Shown here: positions 20,640 to 32,685 of the stretch, in pieces
Numbering within the stretch: position 1 is the stretch's first letter
Layout of the letters: each line of letters starts with the position of its first letter
Assembly: GCA_022225965.2 (NCBI GenBank)
Contig: JAKJXP020000068.1
Location: 62,001-126,000, forward strand
Length of the DNA stretch: 64,000 bases
From: Diatrype stigma
Taxonomy: Eukaryota > Ascomycota > Sordariomycetes > Xylariales > Diatrypaceae
Direction of reading: 5' to 3'
Position numbers and translations under genes: made by a program
The notes under the pieces: generated by a model
The model's input: the letters and a program-made list of their open reading frames with translations, nothing else
Databases searched by the model: none
Told to the model about the DNA's origin: nothing

Positions 20640-23340
20640 ATCGAATAAGCTTCCATATAAGCAACATTATTTGTATATAATAATTTAGTAATTATATACG
20701 TAATATAAGACAAGTTAAGTAAATCTTATATTTAAGTATTAACGTAAATTATAAGCTTGCTTATACCGTAATAAAACAAAGGATTATTATGTCGCTTTTT
20801 TTTTTATAAAAATTAAATGAAATCGGCTATTCCAAATAAGAAAGTAACTTAATATGCGCATAACGGCCCGTATACGTTTAAAGCGGTTAGTATTAATGCA
20901 TGCTAAATTTCGTTAAGCTAGCTTAGCGTTTGCTTTAAGTTATAAATGGCCTGCGTTAAATTCGATACGGCTAGCTTATGGCTTAATTTAAACCGTAAAT
21001 GGCTAATTTTTAATGTAATGCCACTTAATTAAAGCTGGTTTTGCTATTATTTATTTACTTATTATAATTTTAATTTATTAATTAAGTATACCTTTAATTT
21101 ATATAAATTATCGACTTATAATTGCTATTACTTATTTACTTATTATTATTTATTTATTTATTATTACTTATTTATTTGTTATAATTTCGACTTATTAATT
21201 AAATACATCTTTAATTTATATAAGTCGTCGATTTATAATTATTATTACTTATAATTGCACTTATTATTGCACCTAGTTATTACAAGCCATTTAGCTTACG
21301 TAAGCGGCCGAATTGCTGCTGCCACCTATTTATTTATTGCTACCTATTTACCTATTGCCACTTACTTACCTACTGCTACCTACCTACCTATTGCCACCTA
21401 TCTACCTGCTGCTACTTACCTACCTGCTGCCACCTATTTACCTGCTGCTACCTACCTACCTATTGTAATACTGGCCCGCTAATTAGGTGCATCCTTAATT
21501 TATGTGGGTCGCCGACCTGTAATTGCTGCCACTTACCTACCTGCTGCTACCTACCTACCTATTGCTACCTACCTACCTGCTGCTACCTACCTACTTATTG
21601 CAATACTGGCCCGTTAATTGGGTGCATTCTTAATTTATATGGGTCGCCGACCTGTAATTGCTGCCACTTAGAATTGCACCTATTATTGCACCTACTATTA
21701 CAAGCCACTTAGCGAATAATAGCCACCTAGCGAATTACGTAAGCTAAATGGCTGCTATTAACTAGGGGCTTATAATAACTAAAGGGCTTATAATAATTAA
21801 ATGGCTTATAATAATAGGTATAATTATAAATGCCAGCAGCTATTAATATTAATATAAGTAAGTAACTTATATATATAAAGAATGTATCCAATTAAAGGGC
21901 TAAAACTTATAATTAAATATAATAAATAAATAAATAATAATAAATAAATAAGTAATAATAAGTAAATAAGTAATAATAACAATTCGACCGCTTACGTAAA
22001 TTAAGTGGCTTATAATAGCTAGGTATAATAATAAGTATAATTATAAATAATAATAATTATAAGTCGGCGATTTATATAAATTAAGAATGTATTTAATTAA
22101 CGGGCTAATATTATAATAAGTAAATAAGTAATAATAAATAAGTAAGTAATAATAAATAAGTAAATAATAATAAATAAATAAGTGGCAATAAGTAAATAAG
22201 TAATAACAAATAAGTAATATAAGGCACCTAGCTTACGTAAGCCACCTAGGCTATAAGGGCCATGATTGGATATATTATACGGAATTACGGGTCCAAATAC
22301 GTAAGCTATGAGCTGCAATTGGGTGCATCGTACGGAATTACGGGTTTGCTAGAATAAAAAAGCCCCTTCTTTCCCCTTTAAAGAAAAAAGAAAAGGGGGG
22401 TTAAAAGGAAAAGAAGGGCCGTTAGCAATTGGCACTGGAAATTTTTAAGTACCTAGCACCTAGCGTTACAAGTAAATAAGTAGCAACAGCAACTAGGCTG
22501 CTTACGTAAACTAAAGGGCTTATAATAACTAAAGGGCTTATAATAATTAAGTAATTTAAAATAATTAAATATAATTATAGCTAAATGTAATTATAAATAC
22601 CAGCAGCTATTAATATTAATATAAATAAATAACCCATATAATTAAAAAATGCATTTAATCGAAAAGTTCGAATTATAATAATAAATAAGTAACCCATATA
22701 ATTAAAGAATGCATTTAATCGAAAGGCTCGAATTATAATAACAAATAAGTAATAACAAATAAATAAATAATAATAAGTAAATAAGTAATAATAAATAAAT
22801 AAGTAGTAATAAATAAGTAATAATAAGTAAATAAGTAATAATAAATAAATAAGTAATAATAAGTAAATAAGTAATAATAAATAAATAGCAATAAATAAAT
22901 AAATAGCAATAAATAAATAAATAACAGCAAATAAATAAATAATAATAAGTAAATAAGTAATAATAAGTAAATAAATAACAGCAAATAAGTAAATAATAAT
23001 AAATAAGTAATAATAAATAAGTAATAATAAATAAGTAATATAAGGCATTTAATTTACGTAAGCCACTTAAGTTATAAGGGCCGTAATTGGGTATATTATA
23101 CGGAATTACGGGTCTGCCGGAATAAAAAAGCCCCCTTTTCCCCCCCCGAAGGAAGGGAGGAAAGGGGATTGGGAAGGAAGGGGGGGCCGTTAGCAACCGG
23201 CACTGGAAGCTTTTGGGCACCTAGCATCTGGCGATGCGAAGCTTTTACGCACCTGGCACCTGCCACTGGAAGGTTTTCCGCATGTAGCTAGCTAATACTA
23301 AAAGCTATACGCATTAACTACCTAAAGCTGGCATTTAATA
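20640..23340. repeat. AT-rich satellite-like block with RIP-type decay
   Basis: A 2.7-kb block without coding signal, built of degenerate repeats. Four direct copies of a 50-bp motif begin near 21082, 21196, 21480 and 21614; the last two keep GGGTCGCCGACCTGTAATTG where the first two have A/T at the same sites. Inverted copies occur, for example 22048-22099 against 21196-21247 (52 bp each). Between them lie CTACCTACCTGCTGC-type arrays (21335-21600) that elsewhere appear as TTATTTATTTATTATTA (21120-21180) or its complement (22740-23040). Another pair is 22215-22290 with 23035-23113, and the pair at 22337-22460 with 23105-23226. No transposase or reverse transcriptase remains visible. Confidence 0.85.
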
Positions 23341-23509
23341 CTTGGGCTTTTATGCTCCTCCGGATCGGGGGGGCCTCACGTACACAAACTCCCACACAAT
23401 CCTTATGTATATTAAAGTATGCTGTCAATCAGCAGATATATCTAAATGTTCAATCGTATATTCGAAACGCTCGCTCTCTTGGCCCTCGAGGACAATACAC
23501 TCTGATTAA

Positions 23510-25669
23510 CTAGTTCATCGCAAAGATGGCTCTCTTTGTGGCATCTTCCTGGACCCAACCCACAATCACATCTACCACGTCGCCAACTAGGCAGTCGTAG
23601 TGCTCGCCAGGGAAGAACAGCCCCGTATGGGCGCCGACCTCGTCCATGTCTTTCATGAATATCTTGACCCATTTCGGGTCCAATTGGCCGTTGACCTTAT
23701 GCGTCTTCGGCAGGCTGCAAAACATGCGCTCTTTCCTCTTCTTTCCATTTGGTCCCTGGAACTCCTCCACAGACTCATTTGACATTGTCCGGATGGGTCC
23801 AGGTCTTGGTTCTGTGGCTGGAGGGTTAGCACTGTCAGCTCCTGATGCCTGGGTCCCTGAGGAACTTGGGGTCGCAGATATAGAAGCAGCATCTTCTTTC
23901 TTCTTGAGCTTCAGCTCTTCCTTCCTCTTCTTCTCCGCCTCCTGTAGCCTTTTCTTCTCCCTTTTGTCAATCAACTTCTGCCGTTCTCGAACTGCCTTTT
24001 CGCGGCTTTTAACGGCTTGCTCGTAAATCTTCTGTTGTCGCTTTGCCTCTTTTTCAGCTTGCTTTCTCTCATCCTTGTCTGTGATTCCATTAAGGTCCGG
24101 TTCCCCCGGTTTCGACGGTAAGTCTGGAATAACGGGCAGATCAAGATGTAAAGACGATACAGCATCGGCAAGCTCTGCAGCTGTATTTACACCAACCGAG
24201 GACCTGTGGGGTGGACAGGCAGAGTCTATTGAGCTAGACACATCTCGATTTATCTCAGTCGGTGAACTCAAACTAGCTGTGGTTGTATGGCTGCTTTGTG
24301 CTTCTTCATATGTTGGTGGCGGTTCGCTTTCTCCTTCCTGACTGAATCTTTCGCTAGATTGTCCCAGCTCAGACTTTGAAAGATCTTCTGTTGAAACACC
24401 TGATGAAGTCGCCTCATTAGCGCTCGGATGTAAGAGAAGAGTTTTAACATCGTTCCTGGTATGATCTTGGACGGATATCCTCGGAGTTGAACCCGGTGAC
24501 AATGTGGGACTCAAAACCCCTGAGTCTCTGTTTTCAACAGTTTTCGCCTTGGGCTTCTTGGGAACTCCATAACACATGGTGTAATACTGAATAAAGCGGA
24601 CCTGCCGCGGACCGTATGGAAACCCTTGTTGTGTCAAGTCATCAACATCTTCCAGCTTGCGAAGGCCCTCATATCGCGATTTGAGACAGTTGTAATCTAA
24701 TAATGTACTGCCGTACTCAAGATGTGACATGAAATGTTGAGTGGCAGCATCGATTATCCCCTCTGAGTGGTGCTTTCTTACGAAATGGGCAATATTCTGC
24801 ACCCATCCCCTATCCTGCAGCCGAACATCGTTAGAAAAAGCTGGATTGAAGTTCGGGTCAAATGTCGTAGCAGGGAAAGGAAAACCCGGTACCCCGGGCC
24901 GTGGTTCAGTCGAAGGTGTCGATACCGTAGGCGTAGGCGATACCATGGAGAGTTCCGAGTAGCTCGACGAATTTGGCGAGGCCATGTTTGGTGTTCCTGA
25001 ATTAGGATCGAGCTCAGTAGTCGATTCCCTTCCAGGCTTTTGCTTCGGGCGAAACAGGCTGGATATACCAGACACGATAATGCCGGGGTGCAGACCAAGA
25101 AATGGAGCATCCAGGTTGACTGTCCCCAGGATCCTATGACGGAAGTAACCGGTGGTGTACGGCGTCCGTGATGGCTGGATCACGGTCAGAGAAGACCACG
25201 ACTTTTAGCTAGATGATGAGCTTACCGATAGTACCACCTCTGCGTTCAGAAGTCCGCCCATAGAATGCCCGACAAGGATCACGTCAGTGGTGGGCGATTC
25301 GTGGGGCTCTAGCCACGCACTGAAGTTGTCGCGGGCCATGTCCAGTGCCTTGTACGTCTTATATCTTGGGTATATCTTGGAGTGGACTACATGACTTTCG
25401 GCCAACGCTTGCTTGAGATAGTGATGCACATGAGCCGGAAATGACTGGAAAGAGGTATCAGTCCCCTGATATCCGTGGATATAGACAAGCAGAAGTCTGC
25501 GTCTCCCATTGTTGTTCCGGCAATCAGACTGAGAAGGCACTAGGGATTGCGTGGAGGAGGACCGAGGATCCTTGGGGAAGACGCCGTGATACCCCCGACT
25601 CCCGCCATCGAAGTTCGGGACATCTAAGCTCGGTGTACCCCGAGTTTCCATTGCCATAGTATTGGGCAT
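23510..25669 (-). CDS. Alpha/beta-hydrolase (DUF676/PGAP1-like serine esterase)
   Basis: Two exons, 25669-25226 and 25174-23510, encode 702 residues; the intron is 51 nt (GTAAGC to TCCAG, phase 0). Residues 60-148 show the hydrolase N-terminal half: the oxyanion strand LLLVYIHGYQG at 60-69 and the nucleophile elbow GHSMGG at 134-139 with Ser136. Exon 2 continues TVNLDAPFLGLHPGI, the strand after the elbow. The C-terminal half is long: Ser/Pro-rich, then a charged coiled coil of about 60 residues rich in Lys, Glu and Arg, and a final folded part of about 70 residues. The family includes lipases and GPI-processing esterases; the substrate is unknown. A clear Asp/His pair could not be assigned. 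The gene's 3' end abuts the repeat block. Confidence 0.82.
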
Positions 25670-27069
25670 TGGGGATGGTTAATAAGCTTGATTATAAGGC
25701 TCCCACAGTTGAATGCCCGACGAGAGTCGTGGGATCAACTATAGTGGGTGACGTCAGTCACAACAGCGGTAGGGATAGCATTCCATAGGGGCCTCCTTCG
25801 AGAAGCAAGAGAATCGGATATGAATGTAATGCAGGTCAATCGATAGTGGAAAGAACCAAACAGGGCGAGTTGAATCTAGTCTTGGTCTCTGAGAGGGAAG
25901 GGAGACTCCGGGGTAGGTTACCTAACTCTAATTACCTAGAGTTAGGCCGGACGCTTAGGTAAGTCACGCAGACTATATCTAACCACTAGTTAAGTATCTG
26001 GGCAGGTGGGCAGGTAGGCAGGTAGGGTATGTAGATACTACTACTACCTACATGGGCAATTAGCCGCCCTCAAAGGCAGTACTAGACATACCATACATAC
26101 ATACACCCTAGATATTGCGCCTTCCAATTACAGTTTACCGTAATCCATCCTCCGCAGAGTGCTTCTTGCCCGTTTCTCGCCCGTTTCTCCGCCCCCGACC
26201 TTCTCCGGAGGCACGCGCTAGGTAAATACCTAGGTAGGTATATAGCCACGAACTTCAACAAATCCCTAGCATCTAACCGAACCATCTACTCTCGACTGCG
26301 TACTTGTGTAGGTACCTAGTAGACAATTCCAGGGCTGTAACTAGCTGTAACGAAGCAATTCTCTATTATGAACTACCTATGTTGACCTGACACCACTCAT
26401 CTAGCGGAGTACAAGACACATGCAAGTATGAGCGAACAATACCCCATAGCGACAGCCAGGGCTGTATCGTGACTTTGTCATCAAACGCATTTGGTATTTG
26501 CTCAGTAGATACCTGGGTATACCTGATTGTAATGTCGACAGACAAATTTACTCTTTAAACGTGCTTCCGTAGAATCACACAAAATCCATGATGTAAAGCC
26601 AATCTCCCACAGAGTAAAACGATGATGCTGTCATGTTTAAAGACATTATCGTGAAAATCTTTTTTTCTTTCTTTCTTTCATATACCTTGATACGAGGCAG
26701 ACGCACCTGTACCAAACCAAAGGGGCACCTGCGTCCTCGTCCAATCGTGACCGTGGAAGAGGTATCAAATCCTAATTTTTCGCGCTTTCTCCTGACGTCT
26801 TAAAAATCAAATGTCCCCCGTAACGCCTCGCTAAACCATCAAAATGCAATTAGTCCGATGGCGATATCGATGCTCTATTAAGGCCCAGCCAGACCTTAAC
26901 TTTCCATCAAAACGCGTTGTGCTCATTACTGCGGGCTACACAGAAGAGGATAGGCATGAAAAAGTTCTATGCCATGCTTTGTCGGGCCGGATATCAATCA
27001 CGTGCCTTTCCTAGCCCCAGAGTTCAACAGCTGGCTTCTGTTGTGGGATGAACCGCTGCCAAAATTCTG
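25670..27069. other. Intergenic, GGCAGGTA and CTTT short repeats
   Basis: 1.4 kb without recognisable genes. GGCAGGTAGGCAGGTAG-like repeats lie near 26002-26030, a CTTT microsatellite near 26660-26680, and AGGTACCT at 26310. Confidence 0.5.
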
Positions 27070-28232
27070 TCACCGGTCAGTAAAGTGAAGCGTAGAAGAC
27101 GGGTGATCTGTGTGCACCTGTTTTCTTCTCTTCAGCTTAGCCGACCGGTCATCCCCCTCGCCTGTGGAGTAGCCAGTCTCCCCATCATCAGGGAATCCAT
27201 CGCCGTACCCTTCAAAACTGCTATCTTGATAGCTGCGCTTCTTGTTGTTGCGTCGCATACGCTCGGCTTGTGGGACGTGTAGCTTGTTCAACTTGGCTGG
27301 AAGGCCAATCGTTGATGCGGCGGGCGTGCTCGGCGCTGTCGCCCTCAGACCTTGATCCTGACTGGCCTTCTTGCTGACCATGGTGGGAGCTAAGTCCCCA
27401 AGAACCGAATTGTTCCATAGCTCCTTCGGTATGGGCCCCTTAGCCATCGTCGTTGCTTTGAGCAAGTCCGCCTTGACCCTGTCCGAGAAACCCATCTCGA
27501 CACTCTTGCCTTGCACTTGATGCACATGCCAATCGTCCACAGGAACCATGCACATAGCCATGAAACCCTCGGGGTCGTCAGGCTCCTTTTTGTCTACGTC
27601 GAAATGTCCATTGACGCCGAGACTCTTGATGTGGCCTTTGTAGGTCTTCCTGAGCGCATTCTTCTCCCCATTGGCCTTTGTGCGAGCGACCTCCGCAGCA
27701 ATGTCAGTCAAGCCAAATTTCTCGTACAGGTCCTCGGACAAGTAAGGCGAAGACTTGGAAAGAGCTAGAGTAGATATGTGTCAACAACCAAATCCTGTTA
27801 ATCATGTATCGGGCGTAATGTCACTCCATTGAAACTCATTGGACATGAGGTAAGGGGAGGGTAAGTGCTAGACCAGAGACGGGCTAGAGTAGAGGGAGCC
27901 TTACGAGTTCTGCAAAGGAGGTATTTTTCGCCAACATCTAAATGTAGGTTCTCAATACCAAGTTTGCGAGGATCCTCGAGTTGGACTTTCTTCTGCTCTT
28001 GGTCTCCAAAATCATCAAAGGATCGCTTCCGCTTGTTCGGAAAATCTTCCATCATGCTAGTATCGTGAAGGCCATCGGAACCGGAGTGGCCGTTAACAGA
28101 GTGAGCTGGGGTGGGAAGGGCGGTAGTGACCGATGTCATTGAGCTGTTCATGCTTGAAGAATGATCTACAGTGCTCGGAGATAATTGCGAGGGGCTCTGA
28201 GGTGTCTGAGGATTGAATGACATGGCCGCCAT
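27070..28232 (-). CDS. med19: Mediator complex subunit 19 (Med19/Rox3)
   Basis: Two exons, 28232-27905 and 27764-27070, give 340 residues; the 140-nt intron is GTAAGG to TCTAG. Med19 is a head-module subunit of Mediator, the coactivator bridging transcription factors and RNA polymerase II in the nucleus. Recognised features are a Ser/Thr/Pro-rich N-terminus, the block [20 protein letters not shown], then [13 protein letters not shown] spliced to [19 protein letters not shown], the hallmark of fungal Rox3, followed by basic Lys-rich motifs near the C-terminus ([10 protein letters not shown]). Length fits filamentous-fungal homologues. The junction residue pair is restored only by this splice. 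A second in-frame ATG lies three codons downstream and could be the real start. Confidence 0.92.
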
Positions 28233-29881
28233 TTGAGATTAGAGGAATAGTCAAGTGTAAACAGCCTGACAACAGTAGAGCAGAGAATGGAAGACCGGTG
28301 GGCGGGTGTTGGTAAGTCCACCCTAGGAATTATGAGGAAAGTGCGAGAATGCGTAACCGATATGGGGTTGCCGAGAAAACGGATAGAGGATGTCGGTCGG
28401 CAAGTCGTAAGATTGACGAGCGATTGGCAATCGGAGTCGGCGTGCACAAAAAACAGCGGGAAAATTATCGTAAGGTTGATCGACCGATTCCGTTTGGATG
28501 TGCTCAATGAAGAGATTGTCAACAAGCGATATACTATGCGCAGGTGAAGGCCGGAAAGATCTTCGCTATGACAAGTCGCGCCAAACCGCCGACCGGCTGT
28601 CGTGGTCGAAGATAACCCGAGTCCACCAACATGCACTAATCCAACCTCGCAGGCTCTGAATCGGCTAAAAAATCTTCTCTCGATGATGGCGATCAATAGC
28701 GACAGCGGTAATCGTAAAAATCGATGTCGTCGGCTGTCGTGGCGGGTGAGGGATTGGCGTTTCGTCGATTTGCCGTTGGGTTTTTTGATGATGATGATGT
28801 TGTTGTGAAGGAAAGGGTGAGCAGCAGGCGGCGACGACGGGGAAGTGCTGATTGAATGGATGGGGGTGGGTGTGTCTGGGCTGGGTGTCTGGGCTGGCTG
28901 GGTGTCTGGCACTGGGTGTCTGTCGGCTAGTCCTAGCCTGCTAAGCTGTTTTTGGGTGTGTGGTGTGGTGTGGTGGTGCGTGGTGTGTGGTGCGTGTCTG
29001 TGTCAGTGGGTGCCCAGGTGCCCAGGTGCTGAAGGTGCCGGGCTCAACGTTGCCTTGCCTTCCAGTTGTAACCAACCGGGCCTCAGTTCAGGTCAGGTGG
29101 GGTGGGAGGTTAGATCCACTCTCGGGGTGAATAAGGCTGGGTCCAGACATACCCAGGCAAGCCTACCAGGGATGCATCAGGATTTAGTCAATCTTGAAGT
29201 AGGTATTTGGGAGTCAGAGAGGTCATTGTTTGTTGTAATAGAAAGGAAAGAGCGTTTGTTGATTGGCAATTGCTCTTACACACATACACATGCACTTTGA
29301 ACCAAGCAGTCAATATTCCAATATCTTTCATGTGCCTTCATGACAACCAGTTGACCAGCTTTGATTCCTAGCAGGACTTCTTGAGCATGCTCTTTTGTCT
29401 GGTTAGTACCTGAGTAATCCCACGCCTGAGCTATGCATGCACTTTCTCTTTCATGACCCAGCTATTAGGCGCCTATAGGTTACCACCTGTCTGCCAGTAT
29501 TACCTAATGTGCTAAATTCTTACGTTGCCGGTGGACATTGAGTTATAGGATACCCCAGTACGTATGTACCTACCTGTACAATCAAAACTACACCGTCTGG
29601 ACTGTTAAGCCACAATTGATAATCATGGCTAATATACATATCAAGGGGTGAATCGGTTCCTGTTGCATTTGGTCAATAAAGATATTCAAGAAGCAGTTGA
29701 TCACTTAGTTATGATCATCGTATAGTCATAGGGAGGTGGTACATGTGTAGTTAGGCTTTCATCTGATTTGCTTGCAATGTGCTTGCTGGCTCAAGGCTCC
29801 ATGTTTAAAATTTTGACCTTGCCTGGTATATGACAACGCTATTATACATCTTGATTGCTAGGCTTTCATCATAGAACAATA
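28233..29881. other. Intergenic with G/T-rich repeat tract
   Basis: Promoter and 5' UTR of med19 at the left. A G/T-rich array of TGGGTGTCTGG and TGTGGTG units spans about 28857-29020. An open minus frame at 28166-28912 overlaps the leader and is composition-driven. No gene recognised. Confidence 0.5.
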
Positions 29882-30148
29882 TACGAAGGTCAAGTTCAAA
29901 ATCAATCGTCATGCCAAGAAATTAGTCACAGTACACAGCCCCTTGAGTTCATAAAGCTGGCCAGCTAACACTTCAGGGGCTTTAGTGCTAAAGACCGCTA
30001 ACCATACAGGCAATCTAGGGGCTGACAGAACAGCTAAAGCTTCCAGAATGCACTAAGCCTTCGTACAGTATTTAGTACAGCATTTCAATATTTGTACTGT
30101 AACTAATTCCTTGGCATGCCGATTGATTTTGAACTCGACCTTCGTACA
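29880..30148. mobile_element. Hairpin MITE-like element with TA flanks
   Basis: Inverted arms at 29882-29934 and 30094-30146 match at about 49 of 53 positions and enclose about 160 bp. Each outer end is TA, giving TA|CGAAGGTC at the left and GACCTTCG|TA at the right, which fits the TA target duplication of Tc1/mariner-type elements. No transposase is inside. Non-autonomous status is inferred. Confidence 0.6.
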
Positions 30149-31856
30149 GGTGCCAGGAAAATATATTGAACAATACATAGGGATATTGACACCTGCCCTT
30201 GCCTGCCTCCTATGTATAGGTAGTTGCATGCAGCTTCCTGGGGACCGAATCAACTTGAGCCAAACTCTTAATCCACAGCAACAGATTACCTGTAAGTATC
30301 CGAACCATAGCGAGATGCAGCATGGTCCAGATGTGCATAGGGTCTTATCATTTCATATTGTTTGGGTCAAATCGTTAATAAGTGAATTTTGCCCCTCCTT
30401 GACATACCAACCACGTCCTTCCCTCTGCACCGTTTCTTTATTCGCAAAGCCGGAGAGCAAACCGTCACTCTTTCCAACATACCTGTAGGTACCTAAGTAA
30501 CCATTGCACTATCATTATGAGCCCTAGTAGTACCTAGTAAATGTCCACAACCTTAATACCCAACGTTAACCAGCAAACTCCAGAGTGTTCTTGGCTGGTA
30601 TTACTAGCTAGGGTATCTGCCTGAACATGCCGCATCATAACAGCATTATCAGTTCGCGATTTGTGCCTGGTATAAATCATCACGGCATCCATCCATCCCG
30701 TTCTGCCCGATTAGCAATTACCACAATACAGCAGCAACGAGCATTGTGATGTTACCTAGTTTGATATGCTATTTCATGCATGGGTGCATACAAAATACAC
30801 ACAAACCATACGCAGCCACCAGCTCTTCTACATACAGAGACGCTATGTGTGTATGTCGCTAACCCACCGGGCTCCACCAACCCCAGGCCGAAGAGCCGAA
30901 GGGTACCTGCTTCCACTCCTCTACGAGGGTGTAGTAGACAATAGATTGGCAGTTCCCCCTCAAGACAGATCGTATGCCCTGGAACCAGAAGGAGTTTTGA
31001 ATGTATATACCTGAAAATCCTGTAAAAAACTCAGGTAGTAGGCTCTCCGCAGTTAGGCTTGGGCCCTCCCTTCAATTTCCATATCGTGCTTATCGCTGAG
31101 ACGACGTCGGTTTCCTTAAGAGCCCTGGGGCGAGTAAGTGCAATGATCTACCAAGGACAAGGAGCGCAGGCCAAGCAGGGTGACTGGTGATAGGCAACCG
31201 AAGTGCCTGATTACTACAGCTACTACTTCGTACATATGTAGGTACCTACAGGTACATACCGACATGCATGTCGTTATCAATAAGGTTACCTAAGGTCGCA
31301 GGGTACGTACTTTGAACCGTCGTCGGTCACGCCTTAGGTACAATACGCGTGCCCCACGGGCATGGATTCGGCCCTCGCTGAATCGTTCATTGATAAACCC
31401 GTCAGCCCCGTGCCACCAACACCTTCTGACGAACTCCAAGTGTCAAGTCAGACATCCGGGTTCTCTCCCACGTCACACATTCGCGTTACCGCATCTTATT
31501 TACCATCCACATAGCAGAAGACAACTTCTGCTTCAGTTGGGCTGCAAACCAATTTTACCATTTCACCGCCATCTCCTCTCTCTTCCCCCCGACTGTTTGA
31601 TTTCCTGTCTGGCCATCCTTACTCACTTGGTAGGCGGCCTTATCGTGTTTGGTTTGGCTGGGCGACATACAAGGCAGCATACTGTCTCGGCCTCGTTATC
31701 GACCTCGACCTCGACTTCGACTTCGACTTCGACTTCGACCTCAACGCCAACGTCGACCTCGCTTGTCGACCTCAGTCTCGGCTAGTCACGCAATCGTCAC
31801 TGTACTCATAGTTCACCTTCACCCTTTACCGACTCTTCTGTCATACCCTCTTCACG
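30149..31856. other. Intergenic and cdc34 leader with TTCGAC repeat
   Basis: 1.7 kb with AGGTACCT at 30487 and 31240. Just upstream of cdc34 a TCGACC/TTCGAC hexamer repeat spans about 31697-31765, probably in the 5' UTR. No gene recognised. Confidence 0.5.
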
Positions 31857-32685
31857 ATGTCTTCACGGGCTGCTGGCGGTGCCAAGCACCGGCTCATGAT
31901 GGAAATGAAAGAATTGGAGAAGGAGGCCTGGGTTAACATCGACGTAAGTTGCCTCCCACCATTCCTATCCCGTGGCGTATTCCCAAGCTTACACGATGGT
32001 ACTCCCAGTTGCCCAATGGCAATATCCTTCGGTGGCGTCTTGGTCTTATCGTCGTTAATCCAGACAGTGCGTTCAATGGTGGTTACTTCAAGGTCAGTCT
32101 CCCTAAATACGAGCCCCAAGTCATGTATCCGTACTGCGTCTAACAAGCTCCATGCTGCAGGCCGAGATGACCTTCACCGAGGAATATCCTTACCAACCGC
32201 CCACGTTCCGTTTTATGATCCCCATCTACCACCCTAACGTCTATCCCGACGGAAAGCTCTGCATCTCCATCCTTCACAACCCTGGCGAAGACATTACGTC
32301 TGGAGAACAAGCTAGCGAGCGTTGGTCGCCACTCCAGGGCGTCGAATCCGTTCTTCGGTCTGTGCTTCTCCTTTTGGACGACCCCGAGATCAACTCGCCA
32401 GCAAACGTAGACGCCAGCGTCATGTATCGAGATGACCGTACGAGCTACAACAAGAAAGCCAAAGAGATTGTCGAAAAGTCCAAGAAAGATGTCCCCAAGG
32501 GTTTCGTGATGCCGACAAACCTAGAACCACCACCTCCACCCAAATCTGCCGACGATGATGCCGCATTCTGGGCCGAGAGTGATGAAGAGCTAGACTTCGG
32601 TGGGAGTGACACAGGAGAAGACGACGATGACATGGCAGAGTTTGATGAGGATGGCGAGGAGGGCAGCGACGACGACGACTCGTAA
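31857..32685 (+). CDS. cdc34: Ubiquitin-conjugating enzyme E2, Cdc34/Ubc3 type
   Basis: Three exons, 31857-31943, 32009-32092 and 32161-32685, encode 231 residues; all introns are GT-AG and phase 0. The UBC fold spans about 8-170, with HPN at 81-83 and catalytic Cys91 in GKLCISILH. The insert between the Cys and the SERWSPLQGVESVLRSV helix (about residues 98-110) and the long acidic tail (EEGSDDDDS end) are diagnostic of Cdc34-class E2s. These work with SCF ligases to build Lys48 ubiquitin chains on cell-cycle proteins in nucleus and cytosol. The acidic loop and the tail that docks on the cullin are both present, so it looks fully functional. Confidence 0.93.

Noticed and set aside
22581..23220. 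Long Tyr/Leu/Ile-rich open frames on the minus strand
   Set aside because: They are translations of the AATAAATAAGT microsatellite and not proteins.
28166..28912. 248-codon open frame on the minus strand upstream of med19
   Set aside because: It overlaps the med19 start region, has low-complexity composition and no domain; it looks like leader sequence open by chance.
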